A stretch of DNA of 64,000 nt, taken from DAOUAM01 sp034433305. Its GTDB lineage: Bacteria; Chloroflexota; Dehalococcoidia; Lucifugimonadales; DAOUAM01. The DNA lies in the NCBI GenBank assembly GCA_034433305.1, contig DAOUAM010000039.1, forward strand, positions 81,899-145,898, written 5' to 3'. The stretch's first letter is position 1. Each line of letters opens with the position of its first letter. A program made the translations under genes and the position numbers. Below are positions 49,740 to 58,007 of this stretch, piece after piece. Under the pieces are notes generated by a model that did no database searches, had not been told where the DNA came from, and saw nothing but the letters and a program-made list of their open reading frames with translations.

Positions 49740-51395
49740 ATGCAGCTTAAGGGCGCTGACCAGCAGCTCCAGGGACTGGTTGATGATTACCTGCACGCTA
49801 CCTGGGAGTTCTATCCCGACAGGGCCTCAAGGGAGGGCCTTCACCAGTACGACGGGCGGCTGCCCGACGTCTCGATGCCGGCGCTGGCCCGCCGCGCCCG
49901 GGACGTGGAGGGCTGGCTGGAGGCCCTGCGCCGCCTGGACGCCGCCGACCTTTCTTCCGATAACCGACTGGACTACAGCTTCCTTTCCTCCATCCTCTCC
50001 CGGGAGCTATTTGAGCTGACCGAGCTGAGGCCCCATGATAGGAACCCCATGACCATGCTCTGGCACCTGGACGTGAGCAACTACATCCAGCGGGAGTACG
50101 CGCCCCTGGAGCAGCGGGCCAGGGCCATCGTCCGCGTCCTGGAGGCGGTGCCGGGCTACCTGGAGTCGGTGCGCTCCAATCTGCGGCTGCCCCTGAGCAG
50201 GCCCATCGTCGAGGCCAGCATCGAGTCCTACGAGGGCATGGTCAGCTTCTACGAGGAGGACCTGCGGGAGGCGCTGAGCAGAATACCTGACCAGGGCCTG
50301 CTGGCCGAGTTCTCCCGGGCGCAGGCCGGCGCGGTGGAGGCCCTGCGCCGGTTCGTCCAGTACCTCCGCCAGCACGAGAGCGACGCCACCGCTGACTTCG
50401 CCCTGGGCGAGGCCAGCTACCTGCGCCTGCTGGAGTACAGCGAGCTGGTCAGGCTGCCCCTGGAGCGCCTGCTCCAGGTGGGCGAACTGGACCTGCAGCG
50501 GAACCTGGCCCGCTTCCGCGAGGTCGCGGCGGAAGTGGACTCGTCCCGGACACCCAGGGAGGTGATGGCCGAGGTCGCCAGGGACCACCCCAGGGCCGAC
50601 GCCCTGGTGTCCGAGACCGCGGCCATGCTGGAGGGCATCCGGCAATTCATCATTGACCACGACATCGTCTCGGTGCCCTCGGAGGTGCGCTGCCAGACCA
50701 GGCCGACGCCTTCATTCATGCGCTGGGCCTTCGCCGCCATGGACATGCCAGGCCCCTTCGAGACCAGGGCCACCGAGTCCTACTACTACGTCACGCCGGT
50801 GCGCCCCGAGTGGAGCGAGGAGCAGAAGGAGCAGTGGCTCACCAGCTTCAACTACGCCACGCTGCTCAATGTGTCCGTGCATGAGGCCTACCCGGGCCAC
50901 TACGTCCACTATCTCCACGCCAGGAACGTGCCCTCCAGGCTCCGCCGCGTGTCCTGGTCCTATGCCTTCTCCGAGGGCTGGGCGCACTACGTGGAGGAGA
51001 TGATGGTGGAGCAGGGCTTTGGCGGCAAAGCGCCGCGCAACATCCTGGGCCAGCTCAGCGATGCCCTGCTTCGGGACTGCCGCTATATCTGCGCCATTCG
51101 CATGCACACCCGTGGTATGACGCTGGAGGAGGCGACCCGCTTCTTCATGGAGAACGCCTTCATGGAGGAGCTACCATCCCAGAAGGAGGCGCTGCGCGGC
51201 ACCTTCGACCCCATGTACCTGAACTACACCCTGGGCAAGCTGATGATTCTCAAGCTGCGGCGGGACTACTGGAGGGAGCAGGGCGAAGGCGCAACCCTCA
51301 GGCGCTTTCACGATACCCTGCTGTCCTTCGGCGCGCCGCCGTTGCCGCTGGTGCGACAGGCCATGCTGCGCCAGCCGGATGAGGAGGTGTTGTGA
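49740..51395 (+). CDS. DUF885 family metallopeptidase-like protein
   Basis: A 551-residue mostly helical protein of the DUF885 group, distantly related to M2/M3-type zinc peptidases. The motif VSVHEAYPGHYVHY contains the HExxxGH metal site, with a downstream Glu in YAFSEGWAHYVEEMMVEQGF; C-terminal YTLGKLMILKLRRDY is also typical. The ATG at 49740 has GGAGGAG upstream and gives the common start ADQQLQGLVDDYLHATWEFYPDRAS. There is no signal peptide, whereas many homologues are exported lipoproteins, so this one is probably cytoplasmic. Confidence 0.9.
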   Translation: MQLKGADQQLQGLVDDYLHATWEFYPDRASREGLHQYDGRLPDVSMPALARRARDVEGWLEALRRLDAADLSSDNRLDYSFLSSILSRELFELTELRPHDRNPMTMLWHLDVSNYIQREYAPLEQRARAIVRVLEAVPGYLESVRSNLRLPLSRPIVEASIESYEGMVSFYEEDLREALSRIPDQGLLAEFSRAQAGAVEALRRFVQYLRQHESDATADFALGEASYLRLLEYSELVRLPLERLLQVGELDLQRNLARFREVAAEVDSSRTPREVMAEVARDHPRADALVSETAAMLEGIRQFIIDHDIVSVPSEVRCQTRPTPSFMRWAFAAMDMPGPFETRATESYYYVTPVRPEWSEEQKEQWLTSFNYATLLNVSVHEAYPGHYVHYLHARNVPSRLRRVSWSYAFSEGWAHYVEEMMVEQGFGGKAPRNILGQLSDALLRDCRYICAIRMHTRGMTLEEATRFFMENAFMEELPSQKEALRGTFDPMYLNYTLGKLMILKLRRDYWREQGEGATLRRFHDTLLSFGAPPLPLVRQAMLRQPDEEVL

Positions 51396-51410
51396 GGCGC
51401 GGGCAGCGCG

Positions 51411-52412
51411 TCACGGCCTGACGTCGCGGCCCACTGGCCCGGACTGAGGCGCTGGCTTGCCAGAGCCAGCGACGTGGGGCGGGGCCATGCCGGCCAGCGT
51501 GTACAGCCTTGCCCTTTCCTGGACCACCAGGCCCACCGACAGGCCAAGGTAAAGCACGGCGAAGAGGTTGTGCCAGAAGGTAGCACCAGCGCCGGGCGCC
51601 AGGGCGGTCAGCACCGCTTCCGCGCCGTACAGCGCAGCCATCGCCAGGCCGCCCTTCCACGATATGCGCAGACTGGACAGCAGCACCACCGTGAATAGCG
51701 CCTGGGACAGGGCCAGCAGGAACTCCGACCTCTGCCCCGCGTCCAGCCCCACCTGGCCCATGCCGTCGGCGAGGGCCGTGGCGGAAACCAGGGCTAGCAG
51801 CAGTGTCCACAGGGCCACGTGGGCGGCCAGCACCAGGCTGGCCACGGCTCCAGCCTTCGTATCCTGGGCCTGCCCTGGAGCACCGCGAGTCCTGAAGCTT
51901 CTCCACAGGTAAATGCCGAATAGGATGAGGAATACCGGTACGTCCAGCGCGGAAATGGAACCGCGCATGTAAATGGTGAAGGCATAGATGGCGCCGATGC
52001 AGAGGCAAGAGAGGCCAGGGACAAGGGCAGTGTCCAGCCTCAGCGCTCTGCGTCCGTTGAGCAGCCAGATGGCCAGGACGGCCAGCGGCCACGCCACGCC
52101 GGCCAGGTGCAGGCTGCCTCCGGTCATGCCCGCCAGCGCCGGGGAATGGCCGTCAGACGCAGCTTCAAATGGAGGCGCGGGTGCCTCCAGGGCAAACAGC
52201 AGGACTGCGCCGGCCAGGGCGAGAAGCGGAATACCGCTCTGGGTGCCTGCCTGCGCCCGGCGCCTTGTCAGGGGCAGGGCGATGCCCGCCGCTGCCAGTG
52301 CCAGCCCATATGGGAACACCCCTGCCTCCAGGGGTGCCTTCACCAGGCCGGACGTGGCCGCCAGGCCCGCGAGGGACAGGGCCACCGCCATCAGCGCCAG
52401 AGTCCTGGTCAT
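51411..52412 (-). CDS. Polytopic membrane protein of unknown function
   Basis: A 333-residue protein with about nine or ten predicted helices (for example LALMAVALSLAGLAATSG, PLLALAGAVLLFALEAP, VAWPLAVLAIWLL, SALDVPVFLILFGIYLWRSF, GAVASLVLAAHVALWTLLL) and a short cytoplasmic tail. The overall layout, with SALDVPVFLILFGIYLWRS in the middle, recalls degenerate Na+/Ca2+-exchanger-like proteins, but the conserved alpha-repeat acidic motifs are not seen, so no function is assigned. The ATG at 52412 is preferred for its AAGGCAGG ribosome-binding site. It is divergent from a LysR regulator that may control it. Confidence 0.6.
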   Translation of the reverse strand: MTRTLALMAVALSLAGLAATSGLVKAPLEAGVFPYGLALAAAGIALPLTRRRAQAGTQSGIPLLALAGAVLLFALEAPAPPFEAASDGHSPALAGMTGGSLHLAGVAWPLAVLAIWLLNGRRALRLDTALVPGLSCLCIGAIYAFTIYMRGSISALDVPVFLILFGIYLWRSFRTRGAPGQAQDTKAGAVASLVLAAHVALWTLLLALVSATALADGMGQVGLDAGQRSEFLLALSQALFTVVLLSSLRISWKGGLAMAALYGAEAVLTALAPGAGATFWHNLFAVLYLGLSVGLVVQERARLYTLAGMAPPHVAGSGKPAPQSGPVGRDVRP

Positions 52413-52529
52413 ATATTCGTACCTGCCTTCACTCTTCAGACAGGACAACACCCAGACGCGAGTGCGTGTTTTCACCTATTAACGGTCGCACAATTCCGCA
52501 ATGGCGTCAAGAAGTATCCCTTTAGAGTT

Positions 52530-52548
52530 GCTTAAGTGCTACTTAAGC
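52530..52548. promoter_or_regulatory. Palindrome GCTTAAG-N5-CTTAAGC, candidate LysR operator
   Basis: A perfect 7 bp inverted repeat with a 5-base spacer in the 275-base divergent gap between the membrane protein and the LysR gene, where autoregulating LysR proteins usually bind. Its dyad fits the general LysR T-N11-A spacing. Confidence 0.45.
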
Positions 52549-52590
52549 CGGGCTGATGTGTCCCCTTCCAAGCGGTCATGAGGGGTTGAC

Positions 52591-52623
52591 TGTACACAAC
52601 ACGTACTGCCGTGGGTGTGTACA
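52591..52623. promoter_or_regulatory. Inverted repeat TGTACACA-N17-TGTGTACA
   Basis: A perfect 8 bp inverted repeat with 17 bases between the arms, 65 bases upstream of the LysR start. Each arm is nearly a palindrome itself (TGTACA). It could be a second operator for the LysR protein or for another dimeric regulator. Confidence 0.45.
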
Positions 52624-52687
52624 TCCGCGCTGTGGTATTGCCCCTCTGTTAGGCTTGAATTGCTTTACCGCGACCGGCGGGGAAACT

Positions 52688-53629
52688 ATGTCAATGTTCC
52701 AAGACCAACTGGACCTGCACAGGCTGGTCGTTTTCTATACCGTCGTCAACGAGGGCACGCTGTCCAAGGCCGGCGAGCGCCTGTTCATGAGCCAGCCTGC
52801 CATATCAGCCCATATCAAGGCCCTGGAGCAGCAGCTTGGCATGCCGCTGTTCCACCGTGAGGGCCGCCGGGCCGTGGTGAACAAGGCCGGCGAACTGCTG
52901 TACAAGAAGGCCGAGCAGCTTTTCTCCGTGGCGGAAGAGCTACGGGTGGCCATGGAGAACCTGAAGGGCGCTTTCATTGGCCGCATCGCCCTGGGTTGCA
53001 GCGCGGTGTGGCAGTACCACCTGCCCAGGACGCTGGACGTGTTCAAGCGCAAGTACCCGCAGGTCGAGGTCTCCCTGGAGGTTGCCGGGTCCGACAGGAT
53101 AGAGAAGCTGGTGCTGGACCGCTCGGTGGATATTGGCTTCATGGCGAGGCCGGCCAGCCGCGCGGAGCTTACCCAGGACTACCTGGGGGATGACGAGGTG
53201 GTGCCTGTGTGCAGCCCGTCGCACAGGCTCGCCAGGGCCGAGAGCGTGGAGCTATCAGACCTGGCCAGCGAGGCCTTCATTGTGCGGGAGCCAGAGTCGG
53301 CCACGCGGCATGCCACTGATGAGCTGCTGGGCGCGCTGGACCTGGGCGCCAACGTTGCCATGGAGCTAGGCAGCCTGGAGGCCATCAAGCAGGTAGCCAT
53401 GACCGGCTACGGCATAGGCATGGTCTCCAGGCAGTCGGTAGCCTGCGAGCTGGAAGCCGGCCGCCTGGTGATGCTGGACATTCCGCAGTTGCACGCTCCC
53501 CTGAAGCTGCACGTGGCCTATCTGAAGCACAAGACCCTGACGGTAACCCAGATGGCCTTCCTGGACAGCGTGGCCGGCGAGGGTGTGCCGGCCAGGCGTC
53601 AGAGGGCCAGGTCGCTCTCCGTCCCCTGA
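52688..53629 (+). CDS. LysR family transcriptional regulator
   Basis: A 313-residue regulator. The winged helix-turn-helix is at about 8-65 (LDLHRLVVFYTVVNEGTLSKAGERLFMSQPAISAHIKALEQQLGMPLFHREGRR), followed by a linker helix and the two-lobed substrate-binding domain (GRIALGCSAVWQYHLPRTLDVFKRKYP, VDIGFMARPAS, GIGMVSRQSVACELEAGRLV). The ATG at 52688 follows GGGGA and starts the HTH properly; a longer in-frame extension is not used. The divergent neighbour is the likely target; the inducer is unknown. Confidence 0.93.
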   Translation: MSMFQDQLDLHRLVVFYTVVNEGTLSKAGERLFMSQPAISAHIKALEQQLGMPLFHREGRRAVVNKAGELLYKKAEQLFSVAEELRVAMENLKGAFIGRIALGCSAVWQYHLPRTLDVFKRKYPQVEVSLEVAGSDRIEKLVLDRSVDIGFMARPASRAELTQDYLGDDEVVPVCSPSHRLARAESVELSDLASEAFIVREPESATRHATDELLGALDLGANVAMELGSLEAIKQVAMTGYGIGMVSRQSVACELEAGRLVMLDIPQLHAPLKLHVAYLKHKTLTVTQMAFLDSVAGEGVPARRQRARSLSVP

Positions 53630-53642
53630 CCTCTCCTCATAG

Positions 53643-54587
53643 CTAGCGGTCCTGGCGCACGCGCTCCATCAGGTCAATCCCGTTCTGGACGGCGGACTGG
53701 ACAAGCTCCAGGCGTCGGCGCGCCACCGGATCGGAAATGGTACGCTCCAGCAGGGTGACGTTGGCGACTATGGCGGCGAAGATGTTGCTCATCTCATGAA
53801 GGAATTCCCTGAGCCTCCTGGACTCTCCCTGGACAGACCTCCCCGCCGTGGACTGCGCAAGGCCGGACTGTTGCACCCGCAGTACCCACCCCATAGGATT
53901 TTCCAGGGCGTCCCGGGACGGGACAACCTCAACTGGTACCGTCGCTGGCCCTCCTCCCAGGCGCGTGATTTCCAGTTGGGTTGTCCATGGTGCCTGGGCG
54001 CTGGCTGCCTGGGACAGAAGCTCAGTGGCCCGGGGTGCGAGGTCGGTCAAGCTCAGGCGGACAAGCTGGTCCGCTGAGTAGCCGGTGAGGCGGGCGAAGG
54101 AGCTATTGGCCTCCAGGAGGCTGCCGTTGGGCATGAACACAGCCATGGGGTCTGGCGCAGCCTCCAGCGCGGCCTTCAGCCACGGGCTGGCCCTGCTGAT
54201 GGCGGCGCTGGGTGCTACGTCCCTGTAAAGGGTCAGCACCGCCACGGGGGCACCGTCCACGTTCCTGTACAGCAGGCGATGGAATGAGAGGTGAATGGGG
54301 TGCCTGTCGTGGCGCAACACCACAGCCGTGCCGGAGGCGTAGCCCTGGGCCAGGCACCTGTCCCAGGTTTGCTGCAGGGCTGGCATGCCGGGGCCGCCAG
54401 CCAGCATGTCCTGCAGCCTGCCGCCCGACGCCATGTCCCTGCTTCGCCGGAATAGCTCGCACCAGGCCGAGTTGACGGTCACGATGGTGCCGGTGTTATC
54501 GGAGATTTCCACTGCATCTGAAGAGCCTTCCATCACCCGGAACAGGAGTCCCAGGCCCCAGTGTGGTCCTCGGTCCGATACCGTCAT
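53643..54587 (-). CDS. PAS-PAS-DHp sensor protein without a kinase ATPase domain
   Basis: A 314-residue soluble protein. PAS 1 about residues 14-125 (DAVEISDNTGTIVTVNSAWCELF), PAS 2 about 134-245 (APDPMAVFMPNGSLLEANSSFARLTGYSADQL), then a histidine-kinase-like dimerisation helix pair at 255-314 with the H-box REFLHEMSNIFAAIVANV (His264). The protein ends right after the second helix; no N, G1 or G2 box follows. It may be phosphorylated by another kinase, act as a heterodimer partner, or be a remnant. TATAAT on the minus strand at 54633-54628 could be its -10. Convergent with the LysR gene. Confidence 0.8.
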   Translation of the reverse strand: MTVSDRGPHWGLGLLFRVMEGSSDAVEISDNTGTIVTVNSAWCELFRRSRDMASGGRLQDMLAGGPGMPALQQTWDRCLAQGYASGTAVVLRHDRHPIHLSFHRLLYRNVDGAPVAVLTLYRDVAPSAAISRASPWLKAALEAAPDPMAVFMPNGSLLEANSSFARLTGYSADQLVRLSLTDLAPRATELLSQAASAQAPWTTQLEITRLGGGPATVPVEVVPSRDALENPMGWVLRVQQSGLAQSTAGRSVQGESRRLREFLHEMSNIFAAIVANVTLLERTISDPVARRRLELVQSAVQNGIDLMERVRQDR

Positions 54588-54811
54588 GGTCCCCCCAAAT
54601 TTCAGGACGCTTGGACTTCTGCAGGCTATTATATTCCCCTGGCGGGCGCGCGACCTGTGGAGAGTTATGGCCGGACTGTATACTTATCGTAACAAACAAC
54701 TCTGGGTACGCCAGACTATTGTACAGGTGTCAGACAAGTGAACGTATCCCTGTGAATGTTAACCAGACGCCTGCACGAATTCAAGAGCAGGTGAAAAAAC
54801 TCCCACAAGGG

Positions 54812-54820
54812 TGCTACACT
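54812..54820 (+). promoter_or_regulatory. Extended -10 promoter of the small-protein/CoA-binding pair
   Basis: TGC-TACACT, an extended -10, 29 bases before the ATG of the 91-residue gene. No convincing -35 box, as is usual for this type. Confidence 0.4.
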
Positions 54821-54849
54821 GAGTACTGGCCCCTTCAGGGACTGTTCCC

Positions 54850-55125
54850 ATGCGTAGCATTTTCCGCCATCTGGTCAACTGGTACCGCGAGAGCCGCGCC
54901 AGGCGGTATGCTCGCTTTGTGCGGGAGGCCGCGGAGCGCCACGCCCGCGCCCGGCTAATGCCGCGCCATGAGTTTACCCACCAGGGTGGAAGGCTGGACA
55001 AGGTCCGCTTTCTGCGCCGGGAGTACATGTTCCTGGAGTGGACATCCTGGGTATCGGCCCTGCGGGAGCAGCCTGACCTGGAGGAGAGGAGCAAGCATGG
55101 ACGAGATCGAGGAGGCCCTCACTAG
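54850..55125 (+). CDS. Small basic protein of unknown function
   Basis: A 91-residue, strongly basic helical protein (SRARRYARFVREAAERHARARLMPRHE) with no signal peptide, zinc motif or recognisable domain. AGGGA nine bases upstream supports the ATG. It overlaps the CoA-binding gene by 29 bases in another frame, so the last ten residues may have evolved secondarily or the true end product is coupled in translation. No function is assigned. Confidence 0.6.
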   Translation: MRSIFRHLVNWYRESRARRYARFVREAAERHARARLMPRHEFTHQGGRLDKVRFLRREYMFLEWTSWVSALREQPDLEERSKHGRDRGGPH

Positions 55126-55459
55126 AAGCCGCACCATCGCCGTAGTGGGCCTGTCCCCCAGGCCTGACAGGCCGAGCCACTACGTCGCCAGGTACCTCCA
55201 GGAGCAGAGCTACCGCATCATCCCGGTCAACCCTACCATAGACCAAGTCCTGGGGGAGAAGAGCTACCCCGACCTGAAGTCTGTTCCCGTGCCCATAGAC
55301 ATGGTGGACATTTTCCGCCGCCCGGACCAGGTGATGCCCGTGGTGGAGGAGGCCATCCAGGTCGGCGCCAGGTACATCTGGATGCAGGATGGCGTCGTCA
55401 ACGAGGAGGCGGCAGCCAGGGCACGCGCCGCCGGCCTCACGGTGGTGATGGACACCTGA
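55097..55459 (+). CDS. CoA-binding protein, YccU type
   Basis: A 120-residue Rossmann-fold protein of the CoA_binding_2 family. IAVVGLSPRPDRPSHYVARYLQEQSYRIIPVNP is the nucleotide-binding start; VDIFRRPDQVMPVVEEAI, YIWMQDGVVNEEAAARARAAGLTVVMD is the C-terminal signature. It stops at VVMDT, 10-20 residues earlier than most homologues, which continue with a conserved Cys. The ATG at 55097 has GGAGAGGAG upstream. It may sense CoA or acyl-CoA; function is not established for the family. Confidence 0.88.
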   Translation: MDEIEEALTRSRTIAVVGLSPRPDRPSHYVARYLQEQSYRIIPVNPTIDQVLGEKSYPDLKSVPVPIDMVDIFRRPDQVMPVVEEAIQVGARYIWMQDGVVNEEAAARARAAGLTVVMDT

Positions 55460-55475
55460 ACGCAGCGGGAGCACC

Positions 55476-55492
55476 GCCGCCGGTTCGGCGGC
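55476..55492. repeat. GCCGCCG-GTT-CGGCGGC hairpin
   Basis: A perfect 7 bp stem with a 3-base loop, 16 bases past the CoA-binding stop. Short and without a T-tract; possibly a weak terminator before the aldo/keto reductase gene. Confidence 0.4.
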
Positions 55493-55529
55493 AGGCAGAA
55501 AGGCAAGGCCCAGCCCACGTGAGGTTGCT

Positions 55530-56444
55530 ATGGAGACGCGAGCGCTAGGTAAGGACGGCCCGCGTGTGCCCGTCATATGCTTCGGGGCCTGGCCCATCGG
55601 CGGCGGCATGGGCAGCGTGGACGAGGCGCAGGCCATCGCCACCGTGCAGGCTGCCCTGGACGCGGGCGTCACCTTCATAGACACCGCCGAGTCATACCGC
55701 GCCAGCGAGGCCATTATCGGCAAGGCCATACGCGGCCGGCGCCACCAGGTCTTTCTGGCCACCAAGGTCTCGGGCCGTGACCACTCTCCCCAGCACATCA
55801 ACAGCGCCCTGGAGAACAGCCTCCGGGCGCTGGGCACGGACTACATAGACCTGTACCAGCTCCACAGCCCGCAGCCACGGTGGCCCATAGAGCAGACCAT
55901 GGCCTGCCTGCTGCGCCTGCGCGACGCCGGCAAGGTCAGGTATATCGGCGTGTCCAACTTCTCGGCGGAGCAGACTCGCCAGGCGCTAGAGCATGGGCCG
56001 GTGCATAGCTCTCAGCCGCGCTACAACCTGCTCTTCCGCGATGCCGAGGACTCGCTGCTGCCCTTCTGCCTGTCCCAGGGCATCGGCGTGATACCGCACT
56101 CGGTGCTGTCCAAGGGCCTGCTGACGGGGCAGTACCGCCCCGGGCACCAGTTCGCGCCGGATGACGAGCGCAGCCGCTTTGCCATGTTCCAGGGCGAGAC
56201 TTTCCAGCAGGTGTTCGAGGCCACGGAGAGGCTGAAGCAGTGGGCCGCTGACCATGGCCGCGACCTGGTGCAACTGGCCATCGCGTGGGTGCTGGCCCAT
56301 CCGGCGGTAACCTCCGCTATAGTGGGCGCCAAGACACCCGACCAGGTACGGCACAACGCCCACGCCGCAGACTGGAAGCTCAGCCCACTGGACCTGAAGG
56401 AGATTGACCGGCTCCAGGGCGGCCTGCGTCTGCACGTGAGCTAG
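55530..56444 (+). CDS. Aldo/keto reductase
   Basis: A 304-residue NADPH-dependent TIM-barrel oxidoreductase. The catalytic tetrad is visible: Asp and Tyr in FIDTAESYRASE, Lys in VFLATKVSG, His in YIDLYQLHSPQP. Cofactor-binding segments follow (YIGVSNFSAEQT, GVIPHSVLSKGLLTGQY, AIVGAKTPDQVRHN). It is closest to the YajO/Gcy-like group rather than the long-chain dehydrogenases. No substrate can be named. Same strand as the CoA-binding gene, 70 bases away. Confidence 0.92.
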   Translation: METRALGKDGPRVPVICFGAWPIGGGMGSVDEAQAIATVQAALDAGVTFIDTAESYRASEAIIGKAIRGRRHQVFLATKVSGRDHSPQHINSALENSLRALGTDYIDLYQLHSPQPRWPIEQTMACLLRLRDAGKVRYIGVSNFSAEQTRQALEHGPVHSSQPRYNLLFRDAEDSLLPFCLSQGIGVIPHSVLSKGLLTGQYRPGHQFAPDDERSRFAMFQGETFQQVFEATERLKQWAADHGRDLVQLAIAWVLAHPAVTSAIVGAKTPDQVRHNAHAADWKLSPLDLKEIDRLQGGLRLHVS

Positions 56445-56461
56445 GCCCGGCCTGCGGTCGC

Positions 56462-57862
56462 CTATGGCTGTATGCTGGCAGGCTGGAGCCGACAGGCGCT
56501 GAGAAGCTGCTCCACGTCCTCGGGTGTGGCGAGGCCCTGGCACAGCTCCAGCAGGCGCGGCGGCAAGGCATCGGGCGCCACTTCCTCCAGCAGCCAGCTC
56601 ATCTTGGCCAGCAGGTCGGCCTCGTTGAAGGGCACGTCCGGGTGGCCCCTGGGCTGGCGTACCTCCACCTCCTCCCGTCGCCTGTCCTTCAGCGTGGCAA
56701 CCAGCCGGACGCCCAGGATGCCCCTGGCATCCAGCGCCGCGTCCCGCTCAGGCTCTGTCACAAGCTCTACCTTGCGCATAAGCTCCCTGACCTCGGGGGA
56801 AGTCCAGGGAGCGCCGTCGTACTCGCGCAGCGTCAGCCTGCCCCGGAGCAGGGCCATAGCCATCACATAAGGAGTGCTGTGGTCGGCGGCCTCCCGGCTC
56901 TGAGGTGCATAAGCCTGGGGCGAGCCCTGGACGCCTCCGCACACGTGCCTGTGTCCAAAGAGGGTCAGCTTCTCCACCCGGTCCGGGCGCACGCCACGCC
57001 GGTGCAGCTCCAGCGTGGCCTCGATGGCGGCCTGGGTATATATCTGGGCAGGGTAGGCTTTGATAATATTGCGGGGCGTGGCCCAGCGCGTCCCGAGCTG
57101 CTGGAACCGGCCTGGCTCCGCCGGCTGGGTGAACAGCGGGCCAAGGTGCTGGAAGGCCGTTTCCAGGGCGTCTTCCGAGGCTGTGACGCCCAGCGCCGCA
57201 AGCTCAGCGGCCTCAACGGCGCGCTGCGCCGCAAGTCCCACGGCTACACCCTTGATCATGGGTATGCTGGCGGAAGGCTTGAGCCAGGTGTTCAGCACCA
57301 TGCCCGAGGCCCCGGCCAGGCCGCAGGCATGGACTGCCACGGACGGCGCCGTGCCCATGAGCCTCGATGCCACTATGGGCACGGCCCACGAGACCTGCGT
57401 CAGAGAGTGGAACCCCCGCCGCATGAAGTGGAAGGACTCGGCCAGAGCGCCCTGTAGCTCATAGGCAGCCACGATGCAGGTGATAAGCTCGTGGCCGCTG
57501 CGCCGGTGCTGCTCAGCCAGCGCCAGCAAGGCGGGAATGGCATCGCTGAAGTGGCCGGAGTCGTGGCCGCCGCTGAAGGCAAAGATGTCATTGGCGTCCA
57601 GGTAGCATACCATGGTCCCGTTCACCAGCGTAGCCATGGGCGCCGGGACCTTCCACTCGGTGCCGACCAGCGTGGCCGCCGGGCGTCCGCCGAGGGCCAT
57701 GGCGTAGGCGCGCACTGCCTGAGCGGCCTCGGTGGGGTAGGCCGCCAGCATGCAGGCCACGCTGTCCGCCAGGTGGCGCCTTGCCGCTGCAATCACCTCT
57801 GAAGGCAGCGCGTCATAGCGAAGGGAGAAGGCGAAGTCGGCCATCATGCGCGCCAGCGTCAC
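56462..57862 (-). CDS. MmgE/PrpD family protein
   Basis: A 466-residue protein of the family containing 2-methylcitrate dehydratase PrpD and cis-aconitate decarboxylase. The N-terminal helical domain is clear: ADFAFSLRYDALPSEVIAAARRHLADSVACMLAAYPTEAAQAV, ATLVGTEWKVPAPMATLVNGTMVCYLDANDIFAFSGGHDSGHFSDAIPALLALAE, then the C-terminal lid domain (VMAMALLRGRLTLREYD). GTG at 57862 with GAGAGGT upstream is preferred to GTG at 57892. No prpB/prpC nearby, so the substrate is unlikely to be inferred as methylcitrate. Confidence 0.87.
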   Translation of the reverse strand: MTLARMMADFAFSLRYDALPSEVIAAARRHLADSVACMLAAYPTEAAQAVRAYAMALGGRPAATLVGTEWKVPAPMATLVNGTMVCYLDANDIFAFSGGHDSGHFSDAIPALLALAEQHRRSGHELITCIVAAYELQGALAESFHFMRRGFHSLTQVSWAVPIVASRLMGTAPSVAVHACGLAGASGMVLNTWLKPSASIPMIKGVAVGLAAQRAVEAAELAALGVTASEDALETAFQHLGPLFTQPAEPGRFQQLGTRWATPRNIIKAYPAQIYTQAAIEATLELHRRGVRPDRVEKLTLFGHRHVCGGVQGSPQAYAPQSREAADHSTPYVMAMALLRGRLTLREYDGAPWTSPEVRELMRKVELVTEPERDAALDARGILGVRLVATLKDRRREEVEVRQPRGHPDVPFNEADLLAKMSWLLEEVAPDALPPRLLELCQGLATPEDVEQLLSACRLQPASIQP

Positions 57863-57970
57863 GGCAGCACCTCTCAAAGGAGCAGTCTGCACCCGCAGCG
57901 GGACATACGGCTATCATATCCTGCGCAGGGGTGGTTTGGAATGATGCAGCCGGGGCTGCTCCTCACCGCG

Positions 57971-58000
57971 TTGTGAAGGCTGACCAGGGGCCTATATAAT
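57971..58000 (+). promoter_or_regulatory. Promoter driving leaderless thiL
   Basis: TTGTGA at 57971-57976, an 18-base spacer and consensus TATAAT at 57995-58000. Transcription would begin 7-8 bases later, on or next to the ATG at 58008, so the mRNA would have essentially no 5' untranslated region. Confidence 0.65.
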
Positions 58001-58007
58001 GCAGGCT

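Noticed and set aside
55097..55459. Frameshifted C-terminus of the CoA-binding gene
   Set aside because: The other two frames after 55459 do not encode the usual C-terminal tail, so the short end appears genuine.
55474..55495. GGTTCG resembling a tRNA T-loop
   Set aside because: It is the loop of a simple GCCGCCG/CGGCGGC hairpin; no acceptor, D or anticodon arms can be formed.
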